Source: a virus. Taken from it: a stretch of 38,291 bases of DNA. The stretch spans positions 1 to 38,291 of the IMG/VR virus record IMGVR_UViG_3300044712_000427. The stretch is one strand, 5' to 3'. Shown in pieces: positions 1-6,099 of this stretch. The notes below the pieces were generated by a model, which worked only from the letters and a program-made list of their open reading frames with translations, made no database searches and was not told where the DNA came from. The position numbers and the translations under genes are program-made. How positions within the stretch are numbered: the first letter of the stretch is position 1; every line of letters begins with the position of its first letter.

Positions 1-127
1 CAAGCGGTCATAAAACATTGGGGTTTAATTTGTTATTCAAACTTTGTACCCCGTGCAAAGTTCGGTTTCGGCTGATAGGTTCGTGGCTCGAAATTCCCAA
101 CGATTTTATACCGCCAGCCGTTAGCAA
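1..127. repeat. 127-bp contig-end copy of 32209-32335
   Basis: Identical over exactly 127 bases to 32209-32335 and then diverging (ATAT here, CAAG there). Together with the 127-bp match at the other contig end it indicates a k=127 assembly overlap at a repeat, not a natural short terminal repeat: the two contig ends match internal sequence, not each other. Confidence 0.9.
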
Positions 128-129
128 AT
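1..129 (-). other. attC-like recombination site (5' part cut by contig start)
   Basis: Read on the minus strand, a core box GCTAAC (120-129 on plus as GTTAGCAAAT) follows the stop of the 132-467 gene. A hairpin arm GGCGGTATAAAATCGTTGGG follows, then a spacer of about 75 nt, then the opposing arm near 3-24. Bases 1-127 are identical to 32209-32335, where the complete site ends in the second core GTTATATACC. The core GTTAGCAAAT is the inverted copy of ATTTGCTAAC at 476-485, so the two bracket the gene between them. Seen in sequence: arms and cores. Inferred: integron-type attC. Confidence 0.6.
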
Positions 130-131
130 AT

Positions 132-467
132 TTAAGAGCCAATAATATCGTCAAGTTGTTTATGAAATTTTAAAGTAGCCTCTAAAAATTGCATAACTTC
201 TAAATTTTTATTATTATCAATAATATCAACTATTAAAATTTTTGAGGCTTCGAGTTGACCTGAAATATTCGTTATTTTGTTTTTAAGTTTTTTAAAATCG
301 TTCATTGTTAATAAAGGGCATTTGGTATGAACTCCTAAAACAATACCTCTATTATCTAATTCGCAATTAAGCCTACTACACCATAATTTTCCGTTTTTGT
401 CTTCGTTGTAATTAGTGTAAAATTCTGGACATTGCTTACAATAATTTATCTCTGCTAATCTTTTCAT
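132..467 (-). CDS. small Cys-rich protein in a cassette
   Basis: 111 aa, ATG start at 467. The N-terminal 55 residues hold a cysteine cluster: CKQCPEF, then WC, then CEL and KCPLL. This could bind a metal, but no family name can be given. The C-terminal half is predicted helical and Lys/Leu-rich. The CxxCP...WC...C pattern resembles the 64-aa product of 34099-34293, so the two may be diverged relatives. The gene is bracketed by a 10-bp inverted pair (ATTTGCTAAC 476-485, GTTAGCAAAT 120-129), the arrangement of a gene cassette with its own attC. Function unknown. Confidence 0.75.
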   Translation of the reverse strand: MKRLAEINYCKQCPEFYTNYNEDKNGKLWCSRLNCELDNRGIVLGVHTKCPLLTMNDFKKLKNKITNISGQLEASKILIVDIIDNNKNLEVMQFLEATLKFHKQLDDIIGS

Positions 468-475
468 AATAAAAC

Positions 476-607
476 ATTTGCTAACACATTACAGAAGCAA
501 AGCGGGGCAATGTGGTTTGTTAATATTTGTGTTCTTTGTTACTTTTCATCGGTTGATACATTCGCAACTTCTAAACCCGCTCTGCTCCTGTAATCACCGT
601 TACCTGC
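476..607 (-). other. attC-like site between the 607-897 and 132-467 cassettes
   Basis: A long imperfect hairpin fills the gap. The arm ATTACAGAAGCAAAGCGGG (488-506) opposes CCCGCTCTGCTCCTGTAAT (576-594), matching 16 of 19 when reverse complemented. The cores on the minus strand are GCAGGTAAC just after the TAG stop of the 607-897 gene and GTTAGCAAAT just before the 132-467 gene. Size and layout fit attC. The strand-specific core pair argues against a simple terminator, and no U-run follows the hairpin. Confidence 0.65.
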
Positions 608-897
608 TATTTTAAATAACGTACTTTGACAATTGACCCGTTAGGCATAAATGCTGGCACAGGTACATAGGTTATTGAATTGCCGTGATACCCACATTCA
701 TAACATCCACCGCCATCACATCCAGTGCAAGTGTGCGAATATTTATATGGATACGATAATTCACCATTCCACTCTTCCCATTTATGTCTTCTATCTAATT
801 TTAGTGTTTTTACGGCATGTTCAACAGAATCAAAAACATCAGGTAGCACAGTATTAGCGTTATTGCCGTTTTCGTGGTTATTTGAAGTATTTTCCAT
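607..897 (-). CDS. small zinc-finger-like protein with cassette leader peptide
   Basis: 96 aa, ATG at 897. Residues 1-18 are a hydrophilic leader ending NNANTVL; the body carries CTGCDGGGCYECGYHG, a DnaJ-type CxxCxGxG-like cysteine cluster that could bind zinc. The leader DNA is similar (21 of 25 nt) to the leader of the 28198-28770 gene. The cassette core lies inside the gene at the V-L codons (GTGCTACC, 842-849 on plus), and its partner core GTTACCTGC follows the stop at 599-607. The start codon therefore lies within the upstream attC-like hairpin (849-961). Molecular role unknown. Confidence 0.7.
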   Translation of the reverse strand: MENTSNNHENGNNANTVLPDVFDSVEHAVKTLKLDRRHKWEEWNGELSYPYKYSHTCTGCDGGGCYECGYHGNSITYVPVPAFMPNGSIVKVRYLK

Positions 898-974
898 TTT
901 ATTAAATGTTTAGTAAATTGATAATTAAGTGGTTTCTAATCGGCAACAAACGCCAATACTCAAACGTTGCCATA
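842..974 (-). other. attC-like site containing the start codon of the 607-897 gene
   Basis: Minus-strand arm GAGTATTGGCGTTTGTTGCCG (941-961) opposes CGGCAATAACGCTAATACTG (849-868). They pair over about 20 positions with two mismatches and one bulge. The 72-nt spacer (869-940) contains the ATG at 895-897, and the 3' arm encodes residues 10-16 of that gene. Cores are GGCAAC near 966-971 and GTGCTACC at 842-849; the second is a degenerate GTT core. Same layout as the sites at 32573-32716 and 33372-33507. Confidence 0.55.
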
Positions 975-981
975 ATTGCCA

Positions 982-1019
982 GATTTATAACACAGGTCAA
1001 CCGACGACCGTTATAAATC
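982..1019. repeat. 10-bp perfect inverted repeat
   Basis: GATTTATAAC (982-991) and GTTATAAATC (1010-1019) flank 18 nt that contain a smaller GGTC/GACC pairing. The TAA stop of the 1011-1172 gene lies in the right arm, as expected of an attC R'' box. It may be a degenerate or minimal attC or a weak transcript-end hairpin. Confidence 0.5.
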
Positions 1020-1172
1020 AGTTATAAAATAAATAAATATTTCTTTACAATCATTACATTTCAACTCAACGATACCAGACGATTCTACACCTGTATCTGT
1101 TGTAATTGTTTTAAAATCATAACCATAATCAAAAAAACGAGTATTAAACGATTGACAGTTCGGACACTTCAT
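1011..1172 (-). CDS. 53-aa zinc-ribbon protein
   Basis: Begins MKCPNCQSFNTRFFDYGYDF and ends near CNDCKEIFIYFITDL. The two CxxC knuckles, about 35 residues apart, are a zinc-ribbon pattern. The ATG at 1170-1172 overlaps the 3' end of the 1144-1398 gene by 29 bp, typical of coupled phage genes. The TAA stop sits in the 1010-1019 inverted repeat. Specific function unknown; such proteins often bind nucleic acid or act as adaptors. Confidence 0.65.
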   Translation of the reverse strand: MKCPNCQSFNTRFFDYGYDFKTITTDTGVESSGIVELKCNDCKEIFIYFITDL

Positions 1173-1398
1173 TTTCTGTAATATTTATGTTCATTAAATA
1201 ATGCTGTTGAGTTGCATTTAAACTAATTGTAAATAGCCTGTGTTTTTCATAATTCAAACTTAAATTATGTATTAAAGTGCCAGGTTCTATTTTTTCTAAA
1301 AGCAATAATCTTGCTTCAATCCATTCTATTGCATCTGTCCAACTCATACGAGTTGACTCAGCAAAAAGAACTAAATTAATATCGTGTTTTACTCTCAT
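1144..1398 (-). CDS. hypothetical small protein
   Basis: 84 aa from the ATG at 1396-1398 (MRVKHDINLVLFAESTRMSW). A longer in-frame start at 1413 would use TTG and overlap the upstream stop, so I prefer 1398. N-terminal half predicted helical (DAIEWIEARLLLLEKI). Its stop overlaps the zinc-ribbon gene downstream. No recognised domain. Confidence 0.6.
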   Translation of the reverse strand: MRVKHDINLVLFAESTRMSWTDAIEWIEARLLLLEKIEPGTLIHNLSLNYEKHRLFTISLNATQQHYLMNINITENEVSELSIV

Positions 1399-1402
1399 AA
1401 TA

Positions 1403-1624
1403 TTAAATATCAAAATTATTATATATTATCCTATACTGATTCGAACCTAAATAACTAAGTTCTAATCCAACAGCGCACTTAAATTCGTGCGTAAATTCTT
1501 TAACACCTTTTACTAGATACTCATCTCTAAGCATTTCGTCTAAATCTGGCATTCTAATGTTTTGGGCATTAACCAGCATATCGACTAATTCTTGCTTCGA
1601 AAATATTTGTGATACTGTTTTCAT
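1403..1624 (-). CDS. hypothetical small protein
   Basis: 73 aa from the ATG at 1622-1624 (MKTVSQIFSKQELVDMLV). The open frame continues upstream only through a hairpin terminator region with a TTG start, so the longer version is unlikely. Residues 1-35 are predicted helical and the C-terminal part (GLELSYLGSNQYRIIYNNF) looks like beta strands. It starts 18 nt downstream of a terminator-like hairpin, so it depends on readthrough or on a promoter I cannot identify. Confidence 0.6.
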   Translation of the reverse strand: MKTVSQIFSKQELVDMLVNAQNIRMPDLDEMLRDEYLVKGVKEFTHEFKCAVGLELSYLGSNQYRIIYNNFDI

Positions 1625-1641
1625 GATTATTTGTTTTAAAA

Positions 1642-1657
1642 GCCCCCTTTCGGGGGC
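1642..1657 (-). terminator. Rho-independent terminator-like hairpin
   Basis: Stem GCCCCC/GGGGGC with a 4-nt GAAA loop on the minus strand, followed by TTTTAAAA. A second hairpin (CCCGC/GCGGG, 1660-1679) precedes it. It lies between the 1692-1901 and 1403-1624 genes, so it probably attenuates transcription entering the small-gene cluster. Confidence 0.65.
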
Positions 1658-1691
1658 GACCCGCTCAGAACTTTGCGGGAAACTAAACGGG

Positions 1692-1901
1692 TTAATATTC
1701 TTGTGTTGAAATATAATTATAACACCTATTATCAATAATAAAATACCATCTATAATAAATATTATCAGATGTGGTAAATGCTGTACCTCTTTTTCTGCTT
1801 TCTGTAGGGTATTCGCCTTTAAATTTATTATCTGTTAATTTGTAAAAGTTTTCAATAACAAATTCTTTTTTACCCTTAATTGTTGTTGCTATAGTTTTCA
1901 T
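1692..1901 (-). CDS. hypothetical small protein
   Basis: 69 aa, ATG at 1899-1901 (MKTIATTIKGKKEFVIENFY). Contains KFKGEYPTESRKRGTAFTTSDN and an aromatic-rich C-terminus (YYRWYFIIDNRCYNY). No family recognised. It is the first gene after the putative promoter at 1946-1976 and ends before the hairpin at 1642-1657. Confidence 0.6.
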   Translation of the reverse strand: MKTIATTIKGKKEFVIENFYKLTDNKFKGEYPTESRKRGTAFTTSDNIYYRWYFIIDNRCYNYISTQEY

Positions 1902-1945
1902 TTTGCAAAGTTTTTAATTAATAATTTTTGTTTGTTTTGATGAAG

Positions 1946-1976
1946 TAAAGATAAGCACAAAACCAAGACTGTGCAA
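1946..1976 (-). promoter_or_regulatory. putative Bacteroidetes-type promoter
   Basis: Minus strand: -33 TTG (1976-1974), 20-nt spacer, -7 TATCTTTA (1953-1946), matching TAnnTTTG at 7 of 8. It lies 45 nt upstream of the 1692-1901 start and directly downstream of the 22-bp tandem repeats, which would occupy about -45 to -95. Confidence 0.5.
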
Positions 1977-1984
1977 GAAAATCA

Positions 1985-2044
1985 CTATGAGTGTTATCAT
2001 GAAAAACTATGAGTGTTATCATGAAAAACTATGATATTTATCAG
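1985..2044. repeat. 22-bp tandem repeats (2.5 copies)
   Basis: CTATGAGTGTTATCATGAAA begins two perfect 22-bp copies (1985-2006, 2007-2028), followed by a degenerate third (CTATGATATTTATCAGTG, 2029-2046). The period is about two helical turns, so a bound protein would sit on one face. Placed just upstream of a predicted promoter, it could be an operator array or iterons. Confidence 0.7.
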
Positions 2045-2048
2045 TGTT

Positions 2049-2210
2049 TTACATAATATATATATCTATTTTAATCCACTCAGAACCTTTGAAATAAGTA
2101 TGATTATGTAAGTCGTAAACAACCATACCACATATGTAATTATCTTTTTCGAACCAATTTGTAAAAAAAGGCTCAAAGTCTGTAAGTGTTACTAAATATC
2201 TTATTTTTAT
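2049..2210 (-). CDS. small conserved phage-type protein, apparent AUA start
   Basis: 53 aa, reading MKIRYLVTLTDFEPFFTNWF if the first codon is read as Met, then EKDNYICGMVVYDLHNHTYF and KGSEWIKID. It resembles a small protein common in Bacteroidetes phages (pattern YLVT...FFT.WF...N...MVVYDL..H....W..I), recalled from general knowledge. The frame is closed by TAA immediately upstream of ATA. No ATG, GTG or TTG occurs in the first 28 codons, so it either starts at AUA or has lost its start codon. Confidence 0.55.
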   Translation of the reverse strand: MKIRYLVTLTDFEPFFTNWFEKDNYICGMVVYDLHNHTYFKGSEWIKIDIYIM

Positions 2211-2510
2211 TTATTATTTTTAGTTTGTTTACACCTACTCTATTACCTGCATATCCTATAAACCTTTGAAACAAATTTAATAAGATATTTAGATTTGACA
2301 TTTTTTATTTAAACCTAAAATGCCCAGCCCTATTAAACCCATTGCATCCCTGCCCGTACTCCGGTTTATATGCATAAATTAGCTGAGTTCGATTTGTTAT
2401 GCAGTTGCACGTTGTTAGTAGTTAAACATTGCGTGACTTATTCTCAACTAAAATAGTAGTCTCATCTTTTTATTTGCCAGGATTTTGGCTTTCGGTAAGA
2501 TGTTAACAAC
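2211..2510. other. 300-bp stretch without a supported gene
   Basis: No convincing ORF. Contains CTAAATATCTTAT (2192-2204) and its perfect inverse ATAAGATATTTAG (2280-2292), 75 nt apart. The segment 2300-2440 has a 28-codon minus-strand frame (MHINRSTGRDAMGLIGLGIL) without a visible initiation context; it may be a decayed interspersed repeat. This is the main intergenic gap in the genome outside the arrays. Confidence 0.4.
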
Positions 2511-2627
2511 CGAAAAAAGAAATACCCAATAGGAATCGGCTATTGGGTTTCTCAATCTTTCGATTGTTTTAGGCAGCTTCCGCCGCTTATATTTTTACCG
2601 ATGTCCGATTCACATCTGTGTTTTTCT
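2511..2627 (-). ncRNA. putative small RNA with kissing-loop architecture
   Basis: About 115 nt, bounded by the promoter at 2633-2663 and the terminator at 2524-2548. On the minus strand it forms hairpin 1 GATGT-GAATCGG-ACATC (2616-2600), hairpin 2 GCGGC-GGAA-GCTGC, hairpin 3 CAATC-GAAA-GATTG, then the terminator ACCCAATAG-CCGATTC-CTATTGGGT. The 7-nt loops of hairpin 1 (GAATCGG) and the terminator (CCGATTC) are perfect complements, so an intramolecular kissing complex is possible; hairpins 2 and 3 have GNRA-type tetraloops. No ORF of note. I do not recognise the family. Confidence 0.65.
2524..2548 (-). terminator. Rho-independent terminator of the small RNA
   Basis: 9-bp perfect stem ACCCAATAG/CTATTGGGT with 7-nt loop CCGATTC on the minus strand, followed by a U-rich tail (ATTTCTTTTTT). 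It ends the transcript from the 2633-2663 promoter and backs up the late-operon terminator at 2675-2692. Confidence 0.8.
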
Positions 2628-2632
2628 TAATG

Positions 2633-2663
2633 CAAATATACTACTATTTTTTAATTATGCAAA
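2633..2663 (-). promoter_or_regulatory. promoter of the small RNA
   Basis: Minus strand: -33 TTTG (2663-2660), 19-nt spacer, -7 TATATTTG (2640-2633). This is an excellent match to the Bacteroidetes primary sigma consensus. It sits immediately downstream of the late-operon terminator with no coding gene following, which points to an RNA product. Confidence 0.8.
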
Positions 2664-2674
2664 TAAAAATAAAA

Positions 2675-2692
2675 GCTCGACCGAAATCGAGC
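2675..2692 (-). terminator. late-operon terminator
   Basis: Perfect stem GCTCGA/TCGAGC with loop TTTCGG on the minus strand, followed by TTTTATTTTTATTT. It lies 38 nt after the stop of the last late gene (2730-2966), closing the 23-kb late transcription unit. Confidence 0.85.
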
Positions 2693-2729
2693 CTTTACCA
2701 CCAAAAACTATATTCACCCACAAAAAAAA

Positions 2730-2966
2730 CTATTCCTTTTCTATTTTTTCAAACGCATCGAATAAAGCGTCAATTATCTCATAAGCTATTTGCACGGCTT
2801 CAGGATGAACGGCTGCAAGCTTGTTTTTTAATCTCTCTAACCCTTGATTGTCAATTAGCTGAATAGCTAACCCATCAACACTTTCAGCAAGTTTGTTATT
2901 AAATTTGATTAACCCTTCTAAGGTTTTTTCTTGTTCAGGGGTCAAAAACCCTTTTCTTTCTTCCAT
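2730..2966 (-). CDS. hypothetical helical protein at end of lysis module
   Basis: 78 aa beginning MEERKGFLTPEQEKTLEGLI; predicted all-helical and rich in Glu, Lys and Leu, with no membrane segment. Proteins of this style (N-terminal GFLTPEQE) recur near lysis genes of Bacteroidetes phages, from general recall. Last gene of the late operon, 4 nt after the small membrane protein gene. Function unknown. Confidence 0.7.
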   Translation of the reverse strand: MEERKGFLTPEQEKTLEGLIKFNNKLAESVDGLAIQLIDNQGLERLKNKLAAVHPEAVQIAYEIIDALFDAFEKIEKE

Positions 2967-2969
2967 AAT

Positions 2970-3155
2970 TTATGTATTAAAATTTGTAATTATTTTTCCT
3001 AATCTGCCTAAAATAACGGCTGCAACAGGAACCCAGGGAGCGGCTGTAAACGCTGCCACAGATCCAACTACGATACCTATATCTTGAATTACATCACCTA
3101 TTACCCTCCACTTAACGGGAGTTGGTTGATAGTATTTTTTTGCTAAATCTTTCAT
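2970..3155 (-). CDS. small membrane protein, candidate holin
   Basis: 61 aa. After a polar N-terminus (MKDLAKKYYQPTPVKWRVIG) comes a hydrophobic, Ala/Val-rich stretch at about residues 25-53 (GIVVGSVAAFTAAPWVPVAA) that can form one long or two short membrane segments. The start overlaps the stop of the amidase gene by 4 bp. Size, context and hydrophobicity fit a holin or spanin-like lysis helper; no sequence family is certain. Confidence 0.6.
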   Translation of the reverse strand: MKDLAKKYYQPTPVKWRVIGDVIQDIGIVVGSVAAFTAAPWVPVAAVILGRLGKIITNFNT

Positions 3156-3649
3156 AATGCTGTTAAGTCAATTAAACCAGTTTTTTTAACTAAGTCATTC
3201 CAAGGGAAAGAATCAATTCCTTCACCTTTTCTAACATCTATTTTACGTCCAGGACTAATAAATGAGTGATCGCAAATATATCGCACATGTCCGTTTGATT
3301 TTTTTATTTCGTTTATTGTTTCGATACATGCGTTTATTTGCTCGTCATTCCAAGTATCACCAACTATTGAAGGTGGCCCAACTAATTCTATGCCATAAGA
3401 ATAATTGTTCGCATACGATCCAAATTTTTTAGTAAAGCTTTGTCCGGCGTGCCACGCTCTATCGGTAAGCTCTACCATTTTAACAGTTTCTCCATTTGTA
3501 TTAATGATGTAGTGTGCGCTTGCCTGGGCTTTTTTATCAAGCATCCAATTTAAAGAAGGCTCGAATTTGCCAGCCGTCCAATGTATTACCACTAGCTGAG
3601 GTGCAATATTCCAACCTTTTGAAAAATTTGGGCTTAGTTTTTTTATCAT
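3152..3649 (-). CDS. N-acetylmuramoyl-L-alanine amidase (endolysin)
   Basis: 165 aa, an Amidase_2/PGRP-type zinc amidase that cuts the MurNAc-L-Ala bond of peptidoglycan at lysis. Visible landmarks: VVIHWTAGKFE (first zinc His), HYIINTNGETVKM, AWHAGQS and the C-terminal HSFISPGRKID, where His and Asp/Lys complete the site. The length fits a single catalytic domain without a wall-binding module. No signal peptide, so export needs a holin; membrane-protein genes overlap it on both sides (3646-3885, 2970-3155). Confidence 0.92.
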   Translation of the reverse strand: MIKKLSPNFSKGWNIAPQLVVIHWTAGKFEPSLNWMLDKKAQASAHYIINTNGETVKMVELTDRAWHAGQSFTKKFGSYANNYSYGIELVGPPSIVGDTWNDEQINACIETINEIKKSNGHVRYICDHSFISPGRKIDVRKGEGIDSFPWNDLVKKTGLIDLTAL

Positions 3650-3885
3650 GATTTATAAATTGCTAAAAAAATACTTATAATAAACGTCACTACTGCCACA
3701 CCTCCCGCAATCATCCATTTTTGTCGTTTGTCTGTTTCAATATATCTATCGTGTTTGCATACTTTTGATACTAATCCTTCAACACCTATCTTATCAGAGC
3801 CGCACACAGCCATTTTTAACTCAGTAACTGCCTCTAAAATAGTATTTTGTGTTTCTTCAATTTTTTTTAATTTATCTGATTCCAT
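3646..3885 (-). CDS. XhlA-like membrane protein, candidate holin partner
   Basis: 79 aa with an N-terminal coiled coil (MESDKLKKIEETQNTILEAV), a middle region with two Cys (AVCGSD, KVCKHD) and one C-terminal transmembrane segment (KWMIAGGVAVVTFIISIFLA) ending in YKS. This N-out coiled coil plus C-terminal anchor is the layout of XhlA-type hemolysin/holin accessory proteins. Overlaps the amidase start by 4 bp and the head adaptor stop by 1 bp. Role inferred from topology and position. Confidence 0.65.
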   Translation of the reverse strand: MESDKLKKIEETQNTILEAVTELKMAVCGSDKIGVEGLVSKVCKHDRYIETDKRQKWMIAGGVAVVTFIISIFLAIYKS

Positions 3886-4406
3886 TACAAACGAAAACTT
3901 ATAAAATTAGACCGATTTACTTCAGATTGCGAATTTGACCATAACGGGTAACTCGATGAATTTGCATTTAGGAATTCAATTAAATCATTTGCATATCCTT
4001 GCGCTGTTGAGGTATACCCGGCTGATATTGTTTGTTTTTCTTTAGCACTTTCAAAACTTTGTTGTTGATTATTTACAAACTGAATTGCGCCAATTGTGCC
4101 TAAAAATAAATCACCTTCGCGAGTTGCCAGCGATAACCACCAATAACAAAGAATAGGTTTAATACCGTAAAAATGAACTAATTCGCCATTCACTACATAA
4201 TCTTTACCGTTGAGTAAATCGTAGTAAATACCAGTTGCTCTATCACTTGCCATAAAAGCTTTATACAAAGCACCACCAAGTAAATTGCGTAAATTAGTGC
4301 GCTGTATTTCCATGCAAAAAGCATCAAACCTAATCTCATTAAACTTCGAGTCTATTTGACGATATTCTCGTACATCCGATATTGATATGAGTGATATTTC
4401 AGCCAT
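3885..4406 (-). CDS. head-tail connector/adaptor-like protein
   Basis: 173 aa, MAEISLISISDVREYRQIDS. Pattern of a DUF6712-type Bacteroidetes phage adaptor: N-terminal helix pair with NLRNLLGGALYKAF, a central KPILCYWWLSLATREGD helix and a polar C-terminus ending FRL. Directly follows the portal gene with no gap, the usual place for a connector on the portal ring. Assignment rests on position and overall pattern. Confidence 0.55.
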   Translation of the reverse strand: MAEISLISISDVREYRQIDSKFNEIRFDAFCMEIQRTNLRNLLGGALYKAFMASDRATGIYYDLLNGKDYVVNGELVHFYGIKPILCYWWLSLATREGDLFLGTIGAIQFVNNQQQSFESAKEKQTISAGYTSTAQGYANDLIEFLNANSSSYPLWSNSQSEVNRSNFISFRL

Positions 4407-5747
4407 TTATTCATCATCATTAACTAACCATATATTTATTTGCTCATCTGAAAAACCAAACCCATCTTTTAATAGAGTTGCCGCCTGGTCTTGTGTTAAT
4501 TCGCCTTTTTTAAATTTTCTTGTTATTCTGAAAACGCCCTGCAACTGTCTACCTGTAAGATTTGTTAGTGTGTCGTTTACTGATGATTGAATTGGCGTTG
4601 CTGTTGATTGTAAAGCCTCGCCGCGCATCTCAAATTTTTTAGGTTCAATTTTTATTGTACCTATATTTGCCCAAATTGATATTGAAATGATTTTATTTAA
4701 TTCTCTTTCAATTTCAATTCTTTCAGTTTGAGTCGCTGAATTGTAGTAATGAAAGGCATCGGCGAAAGACTCTTGGTTAAACATGCCGGAAGTGGCCACT
4801 CCGTTTAATATTGGCGGTTGCCTGAAAGCTGCATAAATATTAAACTTAGCGTCTTCTTTTTGATTTTTGTGTAATGCATCAATATTGTTTCGGCTCATCG
4901 GTGTGAACCATTTCCAATTGGTCATGCCTTCATTTGGCATGGCTCCTATTACTCTTACACCTCCGGCATTCGCTGAACCCTGGTCATTTTGAAGGTCTTC
5001 TTTAATATCTTGAATTTCTTTCGAGTCTGAAATATTTTTAGGATAAGTAATTAAGCCGCTTAGTGAATAATCATTTTGAATACTCGAAAGCCCGTACAGT
5101 TTGGCCTCAGCTTCAAACTGGGCATCATCTAAAACAGAATCCCAATTACATACAGTATAATAGTCAGCTAAATTAGGTATCCAGTAAAGAAGTTGCCCGT
5201 TATAATTATCAATGCCTCTGCATTCTTTTATTTCTTCTAAAACATTTGCAGGATTAAAAGGACTATATTCTATTTCTTCTTTTCTTCTGTTGCGCCTAAA
5301 CCAATCAGGATTAACTATAAATGAGTTGAGGTTTTTTGACCAGCGCACAAATTCGAAATTAATAGGATTAATCTCTGTAATTTGACCTAGCATATTGTAA
5401 TTAAAGTGCAATGCAAATCCTTTAAACATAGCCCGACTATCGGAAATATGTCGTAAAATATCCCAAAGTGTTTGATTTTCAGAATTGACAATTGTTGTCA
5501 TTTGCGCGAAACCTTCACCGCTTAAAAAAGCTGAAAGAGTGCCAATTGAGCTCATTGTAGTGCCTGAACGTTGAGCAATTGCTTTTACTTTATTGGGATA
5601 TAGATTATCTCGGTCATAAGGGATAATGCGATCGGCTGGGTAAGCTATATTAACATATAAACGTTCAACATGTAAAGTGCGCTGAATCGAATTTACCGCT
5701 ACTTTTAACCCGGTTTCTTTGGCTTCTATGGTAGAGCCGTTATTCAT
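4407..5747 (-). CDS. portal protein
   Basis: 446 aa. Recognisable portal features: an early IIPYDRDNLYPNKVKAIAQR segment, a long middle with LWDILRHISDSRAMFKGFAL and SRNNIDALHKNQKEDAKFNI, and the wing/clip-like AFRQPPILNGVATSGMFNQE followed by an ERIEIERELNKI helix. It forms the dodecameric DNA-entry ring. Overlaps the upstream gene by 8 bp and abuts the adaptor gene. Unusually it lies near the end of the late operon, far from the terminase. Confidence 0.75.
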   Translation of the reverse strand: MNNGSTIEAKETGLKVAVNSIQRTLHVERLYVNIAYPADRIIPYDRDNLYPNKVKAIAQRSGTTMSSIGTLSAFLSGEGFAQMTTIVNSENQTLWDILRHISDSRAMFKGFALHFNYNMLGQITEINPINFEFVRWSKNLNSFIVNPDWFRRNRRKEEIEYSPFNPANVLEEIKECRGIDNYNGQLLYWIPNLADYYTVCNWDSVLDDAQFEAEAKLYGLSSIQNDYSLSGLITYPKNISDSKEIQDIKEDLQNDQGSANAGGVRVIGAMPNEGMTNWKWFTPMSRNNIDALHKNQKEDAKFNIYAAFRQPPILNGVATSGMFNQESFADAFHYYNSATQTERIEIERELNKIISISIWANIGTIKIEPKKFEMRGEALQSTATPIQSSVNDTLTNLTGRQLQGVFRITRKFKKGELTQDQAATLLKDGFGFSDEQINIWLVNDDE

Positions 5748-6099
5748 TAACTATATAATAATCAGGATTGATACTCTTTACGATAATATCGAAATATTCA
5801 TCAGGAATAGGCATTCCCTCAACTAGTAATACTTGTTCGTTTGCTATTGCCGCACGAACTGTTTTTTTTGCTTTGTATCCATCGCATTTTTTAAGCTCGT
5901 TTTCAAGCTCTTTTATTTCTTTAAGAGCTTCATCTTTTAGCTTTGCTCCGGAAAGCTGAATAAATTTTAACGACGTATATTTATCGTAAAGTGCTTTATT
6001 TACGCTGTTTTTTGGCTCGTCCTGAATTAGAGATACTTCCTGTATTTGTTCCTGATTCGTTTCCTGTGTTTTCTGAATTTGAGGTGATTTCTTTGCCAT
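5740..6099 (-). CDS. hypothetical structural-region protein
   Basis: 119 aa. Gln/Glu-rich N-terminus (QIQKTQETNQEQIQEVSLIQ), then a helical, Lys-rich middle (LKEIKELENELKKCDGYKAK) and a compact C-terminus (EGMPIPDEYFDIIVKSINPD). It overlaps the 63-aa ORF upstream by 104 bp in the +1 frame, and the portal start by 8 bp. No slippery site is obvious, so it is probably initiated from its own ATG. Function unknown; head assembly is possible from position. Confidence 0.6.
   Translation of the reverse strand: MAKKSPQIQKTQETNQEQIQEVSLIQDEPKNSVNKALYDKYTSLKFIQLSGAKLKDEALKEIKELENELKKCDGYKAKKTVRAAIANEQVLLVEGMPIPDEYFDIIVKSINPDYYIVNE

Noticed and set aside
1-127. Natural terminal repeats of a linear phage genome
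   Set aside because: The two contig ends match different internal segments, not each other, and both matches are exactly 127 bp, which points to assembly.
476-607. Large hairpins between small genes as ordinary Rho-independent terminators
   Set aside because: Arms are separated by about 40-75 nt spacers and lack U-runs, whereas true terminators here (2675-2692, 9564-9585) are short with U-tracts. The oriented core boxes are not explained by termination.
2300-2440. Short frame MHINRSTGRDAMGLIGLGIL as a gene
   Set aside because: Only 28 codons, no clear initiation context and no neighbour coupling; more likely a decayed repeat.
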